Both the position numbers and the translations under genes were made by a program. A DNA stretch of 64,000 bases from assembly GCA_026545765.1 (NCBI GenBank), contig CM048844.1, forward strand, positions 74,623,029-74,687,028, given 5' to 3'. Shown here in pieces: positions 1 through 12,800 of the stretch; position 1 is the first letter of the stretch; each line of letters opens with the position of its first letter. The notes beneath the pieces are model-generated. The model did no database searches. It was not told the origin of the DNA and saw only the letters and a list, made by a program, of their open reading frames with translations. The stretch comes from Plantago major. Its lineage: Eukaryota; Streptophyta; Magnoliopsida; Lamiales; Plantaginaceae.

Positions 1-500
1 GAAAGTGGATTGAGTTTGGTGGTTACTCGATCTTGATTATCTTTGGATCAATGCTTGATAGGAAAAGTACCTCGGAACTTGTGGGTTTAGGAACTAGACT
101 TATCTCATGGTTTAGCAAGAAACAAAACTCAATTGCAACTTCTACCACATAGGTTGAATATATTCTTCTTTGGTTGTTGTGCAGCATAAATTGTAGATTC
201 AACAACAACTCGGAGAATATGGACTCGATGAAGAAAACTCCCATTTTCTATGATAACACAAGTGCTATTGCAATCACCAGAACCCCAAATTCCATGTCGA
301 ACAAAGCACATTGATGTTAGACACCACTTCATCGAGACCATGTTGAGAAAAGCGATATAGAGATACTCAAGATTGTACGAAGACCAACTTGAGATATCTT
401 CACTAAGCCCTTACAAGAAAATGGTTCTTGACCTTAAGACATAATCTTGGATTAATGGAGTTGCCTAAGGGTAGAAATTTTACGAATCTCTAAAAGGTGA
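1..500 (+). pseudogene. copia pol, RNase H C-terminal remnant
   Basis: Translating the three + frames gives, in pieces, the end of a copia RNase H: a stretch like LDRKSTS, then ISWFSKKQNSIATST, DNTSAIAI, a DHVEKSDIEILKI-like segment and finally [10 protein letters not shown]. The same blocks occur in E2 at about 50860-51300 on the - strand. RNase H removes the RNA strand during reverse transcription of the element. Several stops and frame changes break it, for example TAG after the STT block, so it is not expressible as read. The rest of pol lies outside the window. Confidence 0.8.
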
Positions 501-1380
501 ATAAGTGGTAGGCCTCACGAGCGAGTTCTCGAAAGCGAGTTGATAAGAAGTGATGCAAAGGTTTACGGTAGCAACACTCGAAGAAAACATTTCGAGCGGG
601 CATCCGGAAAAGGCAAAGGTCGGTACACACTTAATAAGTAAATAAAACTAGAACTTACTTCGAGAGTGAGTCGAATACATTCAAACAAGCTGAAGCTTGA
701 CACTTGAATTGAAAGCTATTTAGTCATAAAGAGAAATGGACACACAAAGCCAAAAGGTATAAGTTACGAAAGTCAAACATGTGCGATGTCTTGTATTTTA
801 CCATTTTCATGATAAACAATATATAGATAAGGACTTGACACTCGAATGATAAGCTCAAACGATTAAGTGTTCCTACTCTTTACTAAGTGACCTGATGAAT
901 GTAGCATATTAAAATCCATCAAATCGGCACATTACCATTTGTTGATTGATATCATTACAAGATATTCAATATAAACCCTTGATGAATAAGCGTTTGATCT
1001 CAACGGTTGAGATTAAAACAAAGCAAGTAATGTCTGTTGAGAAATACGAGACATGGCCCACTCGCATTTAATGAAATCTGAAGACGTACCATGCTATCAG
1101 ATGCAAAGACACGCATTCATATTGACTATATGTATGTTGTATCTATGTACATTTTATCTGCTGTATATATAGGATTTGGGCAAAAGACAAACACTTTTAC
1201 CAATTCGAAATTTCAAACTTGCATCAAAGCAATGAAAATCTCTCAAGATTTCGCAAAACCCCTCGCAAAACTCGATTTCTTGTGCTTAGTCTTACGAAAA
1301 GATAGACTAATCTCGATTAATTGTGCAATATTCATCTGAAAAACACTCACTCTAAACTCTATATAAGAGATGGCACGAAG
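501..1380. other. E1 spacer between pol and the extra coding region
   Basis: No convincing reading frame or RNA gene is seen. The stretch corresponds in position to the 0.86-kb spacer of E2 (about 50000-50857) that separates pol from the accessory region. It may hold the promoter or splice acceptor for the accessory transcript, but no motif proves this. Confidence 0.4.
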
Positions 1381-4300
1381 ATGACCACGAAGAACCTAAG
1401 GCAACATCCTCTGCTCCTGAAAAGCGAGGAGGAAAGGAACAAGGTGTTGAATAAGCATATACAGGAAAGTTTACCCCATCGGATTTGTAACCTAAACACA
1501 AAATGAATTGGGAGCCTTTCTAGTAAAGAGATATGTACCAGCAGTTATATCTTCAAAACCAGAAAGGAAACTGATATTTGGAATGCTGAAGAATTCCCAT
1601 ATCTACAACTTCTATCTGCGCACCGGTGGACTATCCACCTTTGGATGTCTTGGAGTTCTATAACAACTCAAAATCTTCACAAAAGTTGTGAATGATGAAG
1701 AAGAAAAATACATGCGGTGAAGTCGAAGGACAAGATATTGTTCTAGGCTGCAAGACTTTACGCAAGATATTAGATTGAAAATCGAGGAACATTTGAAGAC
1801 ATCAACATCGAGGCCTTCCATGATTCAGGCGTCAAAGAGCTATTTGAAGCAATCCGGTTAGAAAATGCAAAGGTTGCCGGAGACTTTGTTACGAAGGCCA
1901 TCGAACTAGTCATCTCGGCTCTGAGTACTTTAGCTCTTAATGCAGTCCGTTGCTTTAATGGCAACAAAGGTGGAGTAGACCAGATAAGCATGGAGAGATG
2001 GATGATGATGCATCTTGAACAAGAAGCATGAAGGCGAAACCCACTTCAATTGGAAATGCGCATTGACAAATTTCTTGGACACATTGAGAATTTGAGCCCA
2101 AAATCATCAATGGCCTTCTTGAGCGAAAGGCGAATATGCACTTTGGTCTCGGATCTGTTACGATACGAAATAATGGGAATCACTCTCGAGAGAGGCGGAA
2201 ATCGATCACCAACTCCCTTTTCGGACACGCTTTTGAAGAAAAGGATAAACTTCTTCTTGAGCTTTCGGAAAAGCGAAGAAGAAGAAGCGCCTGACAAGGT
2301 GAGGAGGTCTGAGCAAGCCAAAGCTAAACCTCCGGTTGCGAAGAAGAGGACTCATATCAAAGTGCCTCCAAGTCCCTAATCATACAAGAGGCACAACCTT
2401 ACGAAACAAGGTCTCGGAAGATGTTGGGCCTTCGAAAGGCAAATCGAGAATGCCCCAAGAGTCACGAACGAATGCTCCAGAACTCTCGGAGATGATAGAA
2501 ATATCATAGATGGAGTGCGCACCAACAGAATAGTGATTACGAGGATGATGAAGTACTTGCAAAAGTACTCAAAAGGTTCAAGTATGAGACCCGTGGAGGA
2601 GCTTCAAGCTCGGCTCTTGAAAGACAAGAGCCCCTACACTTGGCGGAAGAAGAAGGCTGGTGAGGAAGATAGAATGATGGAAGATGTTGCCATTGCTTCC
2701 ACATTCACAATGCCGACTTAATATTCTTTGAAGAAAATCTGTTCTTGAGCAGGTTCCTCGACAACGAGAAAGCTCGACTCTCGAAAGGGATCAAGCGAGA
2801 TGGAGACTCGGAATGATCTGAGATGAGATCAACAATGAGCCTGAGAGGCTGTGGAATCACCACAAGTTCAAGAGATCAATGATCGACTGACTCTATTCGG
2901 TAACAAAGATGGTTGTATCTAACATGTCGACATAATTGTATATTAACTTGTTACTCATAAAATTTGTATTTATTCTGGCCAACTTGGAGACTCACTTTGG
3001 GGGAAGAAAACATCCACCTTGAATCGAAGAGGTCCTCCAACCTCGAACATCAAGAAGAGCACATCCAGGTAGTAAAAGTTATCTCTGAACAAGAAATAAC
3101 TAACTAAAATTGCTCTTATGGTGTAATATTCTTAATGTCTCTTCTTAGGCTCCAACTGAGGAAGTAGTGGTGGTGAAACCAACACCCCAAAACCTAGAGA
3201 TTCCAGAAGCTGAAAAGCTTTCTGAGGAAGTATTTACTTAGCCTTCTGCTGAGAAGGTAAGTAATCAGTAATAGTCTTCTTCAACGAATGCTCTGGAAAA
3301 CCCACTACTAAAATCTCTTATGTTTGTTCTTACAGGCTCAGTCAGAAGAACAATTGGATGGAGAAACAGTTGTGTCATCTCCTCCAAAAGAGACTAAAAC
3401 TGCTGAACAAGCAGTATCTGCAGAAAAGGTGCCAGAAACCCCCAAGGTTTTTGAGGAACATGCTACTGAGCTTCCTCACTTGGAAGTAAGTGAAGTCTTA
3501 GAAAGCACTTTTCCACCTATCTTTTCTGTTAAAAGTTTCTAAACATGTTTGATTTTAACTCTCAGGTTCAAGCAGAAAGAAAGGTTGATGAGGATAAAAC
3601 TTCTCCTCACACCAAAGTATCTGAGGCCTCTGTACCCAAGCAAGCAAAAATCAGCGAGATGAGCTAGTGTTTCTACGGTATGCTCGAAGCTCACTTACCA
3701 CAGATACTAACACAAGTGGTTTGAACAAAACTAACTTGAACACTTTCTTTCAGGCTCAAAGTCTAGTGCCAGTTGATTTACTCAAGGCCTTCCAGAAGTA
3801 CACCTTAAAGAAACATCTCAAGTGCTTGAGAATGGCGAAACTTCGGAAAGGTGACCTTTAAAGTAGCGAAATGTCGGCGTCGAAAAAGAGAGCAATTGCC
3901 TAAATCTGGAGGTTTATATCCATGCATTGTTCCCTCTGAGTCTACTCATTTGCCACTCTAATGCATGAAGACTTCATTCATGAAGTAGCCTGAGACTTAT
4001 AGCGATTTCAAGTTTGCGGATGCTCAAACCCGATAGCAGATGGTTACCCATCACGCCTTGCCCAACAAGCTCACTACTTATCCTTTGAACAAGAAGAAGT
4101 TAATGGGAGGATGATTACATTCCCAAATGTGATCAACTGGTTTCGAAGATAGCGAGGAGATGGGCGAAAATGATTATCAAGAACCTCCATATGAGCATCT
4201 AAACGAGAAACAAGAACAAGAGTGATGATGATGATGATCGGATGATGATCCCCAACTGGACAAGGCGGGATTGAAAGCTAGCAAAGAGAGTGGAGAAAAG

Positions 4301-6060
4301 GCTACTCCTCGATTGCTCGAAAGCTCCATCATCATCACCTCCCAAGTCTCATCAAGATACCCGACAAGTGAACACAATGATGCCATAGAAGAAATTTAAT
4401 TTCTTGAGTTTAGGATTGAACAACTCGGAAAGGTATTGGAAGAAGAGAAGAGAATCAACATTGAGACTCAAGCTCTTGTTGATGAAAAGGAAGCCAAAAT
4501 CAAAAGCTCGAAGAAGCTAATGCGAAGAATTGGCACTCCTAGATGACGAAAGAAATTTGATGAATGCCATTGTTGTCACAATTCTTTGAAATAGATGCGA
4601 TGGATGACAATGATGATGAAGAGCATGATCTTTGAGGCGCATCGAAAGACCTTCTATATCTTCTCGGAAGGCGTACACTTGATGGAAAGCGGAAGAAGAT
4701 TGTCGATCTACAAACAATCGAAAAGGATTATGATAGTGATCTGAAACCCACAACTTGATCCTGAAGCGGAAGATGAGAGACTTATCACTCGGCTGAAAGA
4801 GCCTACTTGCTCCTCATATATTCTCGCACCAAGTAGTTCAAGAAGTGAAGAGCACCGCAAGGAGCAGTGTCTTTTAGAACTCGGATGGACACTAGTTGCC
4901 CGAATCTGAAGTGCTAAAATCCGTCCCGGAAGAGATGAAGCCTTTGGGCTGCTGCTTTACTCAGCGAGCAACATCGCTCTCTCGGAAAGACCTAGGGTTA
5001 AATCGGGGATGAGGATTGTAACAATGCTAATCTGACATTGAATGAAGCGACCATCGTCACGCAAGCCAGCGCCATCCTAAGGCAGCAGAAGAACTTCAGC
5101 GAAAGGGCGAGGCGGTTAGAGCGAACAACAGTGAAGAAGGAACTTCAAGAATTAGTCAGGGTGCACAACAATCTCCAGAAAAACTTTGACACTCTCTCTG
5201 AAGCTTATGCTATCATGAGTCAGTCATTCATGACTAAGGGGGAAGAAGAGATGCCTCGAGCAGAGAGGAAGAAAAGAAAACAATCAAATCCTCTCTCCTC
5301 AAGTCGACTTGTCATTAAGGACATCCTTTGGAGACACCCTTGCTGAAGAAGTTGTTCCAGATCAACCAGCCAGAAGGCTGAGAAGTATGGTCACTAGGGG
5401 AACCAAGTCCCTTAGAATTTCAGAAGAGAAGAAGACTTCTGAAGAAGAAGAAGAAAAGGAAGAAGGAGAAGTAAGAGGCCAAAGGCGCAAGTCTCAATTT
5501 TGGACTACAATGATGATGAGGATGATTCGATGAACATCCACTTCACAAGAAAGGAGACAAGCAACTACTTCACAACCTCCTCTGGCGTGAAAGCCCTTAG
5601 CGACGAACTCCTACAGCAACACCAAGTCTATCTGAGGAACATCCACGGTCATTGGCGGAAGAAAGGGTTAGAGGATCTCTGACGGAAGGCCACGAAATAG
5701 AAAAGCGAGGAGGATTTCGGTTTGGCGAATAAACAATGAAACACATCGAAAGGCCAGTGATGCCCACATTGAGTATATGAAGACTAGTAATGAAGAATCT
5801 TCATATAGGTGCATTACGAACAAGAGAGGGTATTGGATTACGGAACTACAACATCTACTTGTCAATGATAAGTTTCCAACTTCCATCCTCGACGAGATCA
5901 CGAAATGGAGAGAATGAAGCGAATTGCTAAAACACGAGCACCTTCATGCTGGTTAAACTTTGAAGTAGAAAAGAGGAATGAAGCGGAAAGATGGATCTTT
6001 CTTTTGCTGTCCTTACCGAAAACACGATGATGTAGACAAGGTAAGAAAAGCTGGATGGTA
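1381..6060 (+). pseudogene. E1 accessory coding region downstream of pol (unknown function, intron-bearing)
   Basis: I do not recognise a named protein family. The region is homologous to the accessory region of E2. Near 1640-1660 a block reading LDVLEFYNNS in E2 is recognisable. At 2050-2379 an open frame of 109 residues is rich in charged residues. At 3149-3760 there is a run of short exons described separately. At 5038-5340 a stretch contains L-N-N-L-Q-K-N-F and S-Q-S-F-M-T-K-G-E, matching E2 at about 39760-39900. At 5800-5940 the blocks YRCI, GYWI, EL and HLLVN match E2 at 38990-39120. Frames are broken in many places. No signal peptide or membrane segment is evident, so an envelope-like role is not supported. 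Confidence 0.65.
3149..3830 (+). other. E1 run of short phase-0 exons (3149-3256, 3336-3485, 3566-3677, 3754 onward)
   Basis: Four exons follow clear acceptors: CTTCTTAG|GCTCC, TTCTTACAG|GCTCA, ACTCTCAG|GTTCA and CTTTCTTTCAG|GCTCA. Three end at donors: GAGAAG|GTAAGT, TTGGAA|GTAAGT and ACG|GTATG. The first two are 108 and 150 bp, multiples of three, beginning and ending on codon boundaries. The introns are 79, 80 and 76 bp. The encoded segments are acidic; the second contains KVPETPKVFEEHATE. Exons one and two have exactly the lengths of E2 exons 44182-44289 and 43768-43917. The third is 112 bp against 117 bp in E2, consistent with small deletions. The first exon has an in-frame TAG near 3239. 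Splicing is inferred from sequence only. Confidence 0.7.
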
Positions 6061-6772
6061 GCTTCTGACGGAAGAACAAACTAGATGTTTCAACCTATGA
6101 GTCATTCTATATGACATTGGATGAATACCTAGATGATATACACTATCTGGAAGAAATATCAAGTATTTCAACCTATCTCAATTTGCAAGTAGACCATGCA
6201 GGTGCAGGAAAGTATACAGGTCGAACATTTTCTGCGGAAGAATCATAAGCAGCAAGAGTTACCATGAAATATGTGACTTATCCGGAAAATGAGCTCTATG
6301 TCGGAAGGATTCTTTATGACTATGTCGAGAATGCGAGAAAAGTGGATGATCATGTGTGATCCGAGAAAGGTCTTTGAAGAACTTGAGGTATCCCGAAGTT
6401 GTTTACGAAGACTTGAAGACTAGTAACATTAGAATACTCTCTTGGAGCTTGGACTCTCCTTTGTTCTAATTTACTTAGTATGTTTTATTACTTTTTGTAA
6501 TCTTGCTGATTGTTTCTGAAATTCTCTATCTGTAAAAGTTGCATCTTACTCTGTAAATTGTACCTATCTAAAGATCATACTCTCAGATACATTTTAATAG
6601 ATGACAACTTATCAGCAAAGATCACTTCTTGTGATTTGGTTGATGTTTACTTTCTGCACTTAATTTAACTAAAATTGAATATCATTTGAAATGATTAAGT
6701 GGTGGATTGTTTTATCTTCCAGGATTACAATTTTGTAATAGGACTTGAAAGATAGTCATGGATGACTGATCA

Positions 6773-6786
6773 GAAAGGGGGAAATT
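6773..6786 (+). promoter_or_regulatory. polypurine tract of E1
   Basis: The purine run GAAAGGGGGAAATT lies directly before the LTR start. E2 has the same tract in the same place (38232-38246, - strand). It is the expected primer site for plus-strand DNA synthesis. Confidence 0.8.
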
Positions 6787-8410
6787 TATTAGGAATATCT
6801 GTTAGTATTTTGATTACTCATCACATGTTCTTATCTTAGCCAGAAAGGTGATTAAGTGCTCTTGGTTCACTTGAACATTGTAAAAGAGGAAATCACTGAG
6901 TATGATTAGTCTAGTAAATCTTGTATTAGGATTATAGGTCTCTGAGTGTAATTTTTATTTCAAGAAGACCATGAAGATCAATCCTAGCAATGGAGCTTTT
7001 CTGAAGATTGCACAAGGTTTATGAAGACACAAAGGTTTAGTCTAACTCAGAAAGACTATGTCCTTAATCCTTTCTTAAGTACTCCCTCTATTTCAGAAAA
7101 AGTGTTACAACTTTCCATTTTCGACGTTTCACTAAAAGTGTTACGATTTCCATTTATATAAATTAGATAAATAATAAAACCCCCTACCTTTCAATTTTAT
7201 TACAATATGTCACTCAGTTAATCTCTAATAATCAGGGGGCCACTTGTACTTTCTACTATTTCTTAAAATTAGTGCAAATTCAAATTATAACACTTTCTCT
7301 GAAATGGAGGGAGTATATTAACTTATTTTAGGATATGATTACGGACATATGACATCATGAGTATGGAGCATGCAAGCCGTGAAAGGCTCATGTATCCGAT
7401 GAGACTAAGGACAATGAGCGATTACTATGCATTAAATGCATCGTGAAATCTTTAAGATCCTCTACGAAAAATGAGATAGTGACTTACGAGTACATAGTTG
7501 AAGATATAAGCGGATATAATTTGATAGAAAGCACATGAATCTGATTCAAACGCCTCTCAAATTTATCTATATATATCACACACTTAGTTGCTTGAAGAAC
7601 ATACCTTAGAACGCTCTATCTTGCAAACTTAGCATCAAGCAAAGTATTCTCTCAAGCACTCTACTACCCTTTCTGAAAGCTTTATGTTGCTTGAAGAATC
7701 ACTAGTAGTTCTAAGTTGTCCTGGACCTTAACAAGAGATTGTTATTCGTGAAAGAGTTGAACTATCAGATACCATTTCTGAAGATCATTCTCCAGAACGG
7801 ACACCAATTACTTGGGTCAGTAAAGAGCGGTATCATCCTTTGAACAAGTGTATTAAGTAGTCTTGTTCTATTAGGCTCTCTGAAAACATAACTAAAAAGT
7901 TATATGAGAAGCCTCTCTGACAAACCTTATAACACACCATCGAGGTGGAGTAGAGGAAGTACTTGATTTGGGAAATCAGGGAATAACTCCAAGGTTATCT
8001 GAGTAGAGGAAGTACTTAGCTCTAGGAGCTGGGGAATAACTCAGGAGGAACATTTGGTTGGGAACCATTTGTTTAGGAATCATAGAATAAGGATTATTTT
8101 AAGGTGAACTCAATTATCTGTTCTAGTGAATTCTAGGTCTCAGAAAGACCGAAGTGGATTAGTTGGGGAATTACGCCACCTCCAGATACCACTATACTTG
8201 CTGTGTTATTTACCTTTCTGTATTTACATTTCAGCAAAGCACACACACACTTACTTATTGTTTCTGCACTTACCTATCTTAAAGTCTTCCGCGCTCTGAA
8301 TTTAAGTATCAGAAACCCCCAGGTTTCTGAGAAACTGTGTTTATCGACAAAAGTTTTAAAAGACTATTCACCCCCTCTAGTCTTTTACTTTGCCGTTATC
8401 TAGACCAACA
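6787..8410 (+). repeat. 3' LTR of E1
   Basis: The LTR starts TATTAGG (E2 has the canonical TGTTAGG) and ends TTATCTAGACCAACA. Its end matches the ends of both E2 LTRs (ACTTTGCCGTTATCT). A TATA-like box TATATATA lies at 7568-7575, in the same relative place as TATAAATA in the E2 LTRs. Near the end, AAAAGACT and AGTCTTTT form an inverted repeat around a C-rich loop (about 8352-8388). The length is 1624 bp, including an inserted MITE of 232 bp. Confidence 0.85.
7082..7313. mobile_element. Stowaway-type MITE inside the E1 LTR
   Basis: The ends are inverted repeats, CTCCCTCTATTTCAGA and TCTGAAATGGAGGGAG, flanked by TA on both sides (7080-7081 and 7314-7315). This is the Stowaway/Tc1-mariner pattern with TA target duplication. 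The element is 232 bp, A+T rich and without coding capacity. The E2 LTRs lack it, so it arrived after the E1 and E2 lineages separated. Confidence 0.85.
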
Positions 8411-8420
8411 CAAAGTGGAA

Positions 8421-9072
8421 AACATGACAGTAGTATTCAATTAACAAAAATTGCACTGCAATTAAGGGACAGAACTACTCAACACTGCTCTAATGAATTA
8501 CAATAATTACCTATAATTAGGTTACTAAGGTTAGTTTCATTGCGTATGTATAATTATATGTAAACGCTTCAAGCCTTTTAACAGGTGAACTCCCAGATAA
8601 ACTCTTACTACCTGGAACTAAAATGCCTTGCATCCATAAATAATTGGCGTTAGAGTTGGGTTATCTACTGCTAACTTCAATCTGAAAATGTTTGACTAGC
8701 ACAACAAGCAGACCTTTAATGACATGTTTACCAAGATTACATGTAGAACATGACAGTAGTATTCAATTAGCGAAAATTGCACTGCAATTAAGGGACAGAA
8801 CTACTCAACACTGCTCTAATGAATTACAATAATTACCTATAATTAGGTTACTAAGGTTAGTTTCATTGCGTATGTATAATTATATGTAAACGCTTCAAGC
8901 CTTTTAACAGGTGAACTCCCAGATAAACTCTTACTACCTGGAACTAAAATGCCTTGCATCCATAAATAATTGGCGTTAGAGTTGGGTTATCTACTGCTAA
9001 CTTCAATCTGAAAATGTTTGACTAGCACAACAAGCAGACCTTTAATGACATGTTTACCAAGATTACATGAAC
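8421..9072. repeat. 326-bp tandem direct repeat, two units
   Basis: The unit beginning AACATGACAGTAGTATTC at 8421 starts again at 8747 and the second unit ends near 9072. The units are almost identical. Copy B has only one unit (from about 20923), so this is a later change in copy A. No gene is seen in it. The stretch 9073-9887 is also non-coding and lies downstream of MED7. Confidence 0.9.
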
Positions 9073-9887
9073 ATCAACTTTACTCCATGAACTTGAATGA
9101 GTATTTCCATGAGATTCTGAGTTGGGGGAAATTTCGACCCTAGGGGTGCACCCTGGATACCCCCTCAATGTTAGTGAGCCTACTAGCTACATTGAAATTT
9201 ACCTGACCCCTAGGCTTGAACGAACCCTATTTCAGATCACATAAATGATTCCTTTTTATGCTTCTAAACTTCTAATCACTTGACTGTAAAAAATACAAGC
9301 TGACTAATTTGTTACGAAAGTCCATAAACTGACATGACTTCTAATTGTTGTATTATTCGCTTGTTCATAGTGCCTGCAAGTCATCGTTTACTAGAAGTCA
9401 ATCATGCAATTGCCAAGTCAAACAAGCTGAAGCATCTCTACAGAAATTAAGAGCTTCCACATCTGCGATAAGTAATTTGGTCCCAGTGTTCCTCCTCAAG
9501 ATTTACCAGCAATAATTAACAGAAGTTTCAATGTACAAATCGATATTTCATTTTCTACAAGTCTCCTCCACCATTATCTGATGATCAGCCCAAAAAAACC
9601 CTTTAAAATACAACCCATAATCATCAGATATACAAGGACAAGTTCCATGAAAACGAATCCCCTAAAACAACCTGCGTACCAGGATACCAGCTTAACACGT
9701 AAAACGGGGATTAGCCATAAAATGCTTCATCGCCCTTTACTACGTCATGTAACCCAATTTGTAGCCTATAATGTTCCACGTGAAAAGTAGAACGGCTGAC
9801 CCTAATACGACTTCATATGCATGTACTGAACTAAGCTCTACGAGTGATTATGAGTTACAGTGTCACAACATCATCAATTACAGAACT

Positions 9888-12800
9888 TCATTGCCCATCT
9901 AAGGTACCTAGTGCCTCCTTCAGAAGTCGTTGTGCTTCTTCTCTTCTCCTGATCAATTGGGAAAAGAAACAACAGGTCATGAAATAGGAAGCAAACACAA
10001 GCCATCAATAATAGCCAACAAAATTCAAGAAGACTAACAGATTTTTTCATATAACATATGAAGAATTATGTGTTCTGGAAAGAAGATACTGAACAACAAA
10101 TTTCTCATGTATCTCCATCCAGCTGCTAACATTCCTTTTTGAAGAAAATAGATGGTATTTGATTCTGTTCCTAATTCTTGGAATCCAAAGGTTACATACA
10201 TAAAGCAACTCAGAAACGGCCTCGGACAAGGACTATAGTCTATAGCGAACCAACAAATGTGCTATCCCCGCCTCTTTTGAAAAAAGAGATGGTATTAGAT
10301 GCTATTCAGATGTCTAAGAATCTTAAATGTTACGTGCATGGAGACTCTCAACAGGCACTGACAAGGACTACAGTCTATTGAAAAGCAACAAAGCATCTGA
10401 ACATTTCATGGATCAAGTTCATTACTGAATTGAGAAAGATCAACTTCTTCGTTGTCGAATTTCAAATTTACGAGTCAAAACCAAGGTCATGAAATATATG
10501 TTTATATAGTAGCAGGGTGCTGAAATGCACAAGTCCAGTGTAGTATCACATTCTAAGCAAATTAAAGAACAGAAATGACATAGGCAAGTACCTCCTGATG
10601 TCCTCAATAGCTTGCTTCCGCCGCTGTATTTGGAGTTCAAGGATATGGATCAAAGTTGCTCTAGCCTGAGAGAACATAGGAAATGTGACTAAACACAAAA
10701 TAAAAACTTGATACTGTAACATGGATTAAAATTCATAAAATGCATTAAACAACATAACAAACCTGGTGAGGACGCAGTGAATTGAGAAGGTGATGTATAT
10801 TCTTGAAAATAAGTGAGACATCTTCTACTCTCCTAGCATATTGCGATGGTCTAACAACAAGTACATCAGCAAGCTCCAGCAAATGCAGTTGTAATTCTCT
10901 ATTAAGAGACCTCAGCTCTTTCTTGAAATCTAAAGCAAACGAAGTTGACTCACATTCATCGAAAGAATTTTCAAGCAACACACATGTGAATACAGTAAAC
11001 TTCTCCGGTATGAAACTATGAATACCAAGCATCAGATGGTCCATTTAATATTGAAAGCTTTTACAATATGAATACCAAGCATCATGTCTAATTAACACCT
11101 CATTGCTAGCATTACTCAGTAGTCAGTACTAGTAGTTTAATCTGTGATTTACACTTTCAATGTCTAAGTTATCAACGCCAGACAAAATGTGCAGCAAACA
11201 TTCGCAATCGACGAGCAAACAGAACTAAATCTGGTGTCTATGAATGATATGAAAATTATATAGATTGCCCATAGTATGGTCACTGCATATGATATAATCG
11301 GCGCATTCCAAGTGCCAGACTGCCAATGTCTTGAATAAAGACATTAAACCTTTGTAATCAGTGGCGGATCCAAAGGGTAAGCGGGGTCTTGGATCCGATC
11401 ACGTGCAAACTTTTCAATTTTTTTTCTTTTTCGGTTTTGTTCTTTACATTTCTTATTTAACTATTCTTCATTATTTCATTTTTATACTCTTCCATTAATT
11501 TCTCTTTATACTATCTATTGGCTTTGTACTTCCTTATTCTGAGTATATATTTTTATTTTAAAAAGTTATTTATAATTCTAAAATTAAATATAACATCATA
11601 TACTATAAACTTTTCTTGGAATATCATACAAATAGATTTTGACCCCTAAAATATGCTCCTCGATTGACCTTACAAACTGTTTGTAATAATATCTAAACAT
11701 TCATGTCGTCAAAGGAGGAAAAATGGCAGGTGACCATCATAGCAATTTCACTAATACAAACTACAAAGTAAAAAGAGCGAGTATAAGAAGAAGATGATAC
11801 CAATATTTGGCCCCTTCGGATACAGCTGGCGCACTCCCTGTTCTTCAAGATCCGGAAGAACATCATCCGTCTACAAACGAATACCAAATCACAAAATTAG
11901 AATCAATAGTGTCTATTTTGATTCTTTGAAAGTTTAAAAGAAGGATTATCATCATTTAGTAGAATCACAGCATATGTGCTTGTTTTCTAGTCTAGTTCTA
12001 GAGAATTCATATTTGTATCTTTCCATTGCAAGTATAATCACTAAATCAATATTTACCAACTCCAACATTGTTTCGGTCTTCGGGGCATGATATTAACACT
12101 CATAAGAAAGGTTGTGTTTCGAATCATTTCACCTTATCATCTATCGTTTAATCAAGGGCAAAGTTGTCGGAAGTACAACTTTATGACTTTTTATTGATTG
12201 TGACTATCCAAACAAATTTTAAAGATTCTAGTACCAAGTTATATTTGATTTTCCATTCATACCCTTAGTCTAAATTTTGCAAGTCAAACTTATCAAAACC
12301 AACTTAATTTAAACATCAATTAATATATTCAATATTTATTACAACTTTCCACATTGTTCAGAATGTTTTGTTGCTACAAAGTTTCATACATCTTTCATCT
12401 GTTGATAAACAAGTCTACAAGTGCAGATTATGAATATGTCCATATACCACGGACATATATCAGTACAAGTGCAGATTATGAATATGTCCATATACCACGG
12501 ACATATATCAGTACCGGCACTGACATATGTCTGAAAGGATACTGACATGTGTCTAAAAGTGTAAGATTGTGAACATGTCCGTTGGTTAATGCTACAGACA
12601 TATAATGTATTGACACCGACATATGTCTGAAAGCATACATTTTGCATTTACTCCAGCTCAATTAATTTATACATAATGAATTTTGTAGCTGATATTAGGG
12701 TAGGGTATGATTCTCTCTTTATATTTGTCAATAATCAAAGTTGTACCAAGATCAACAATAAAAAAGTGGATTGTATATTAATCAATTTTATTCCCCAACA

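Larger units (their letters stand above)
1..8410 (+). mobile_element. Ty1/copia element E1, 3' part (5' end outside window)
   Basis: The order from left to right is the end of copia RNase H, a long extra coding region, a polypurine tract and a 3' LTR that ends in ACCAACA. The same order is found on the - strand in E2 (36460-58489), so both belong to one family. The 5' LTR, gag and most of pol lie left of the window. The reading frames are full of stops and shifts. Some of this is real decay and some may be consensus error, because many CGA/CGG triplets sit where E2 has CAG or CTG contexts. The bases just after the LTR, CAAAG, would be the right-hand target duplication; the left copy cannot be seen. 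Confidence 0.85.

Noticed and set aside
10047-10381. Small frames within MED7 intron 4 (also 22032-22389)
   Set aside because: They lie in an intron, and the similarity between copies is explained by the duplication.
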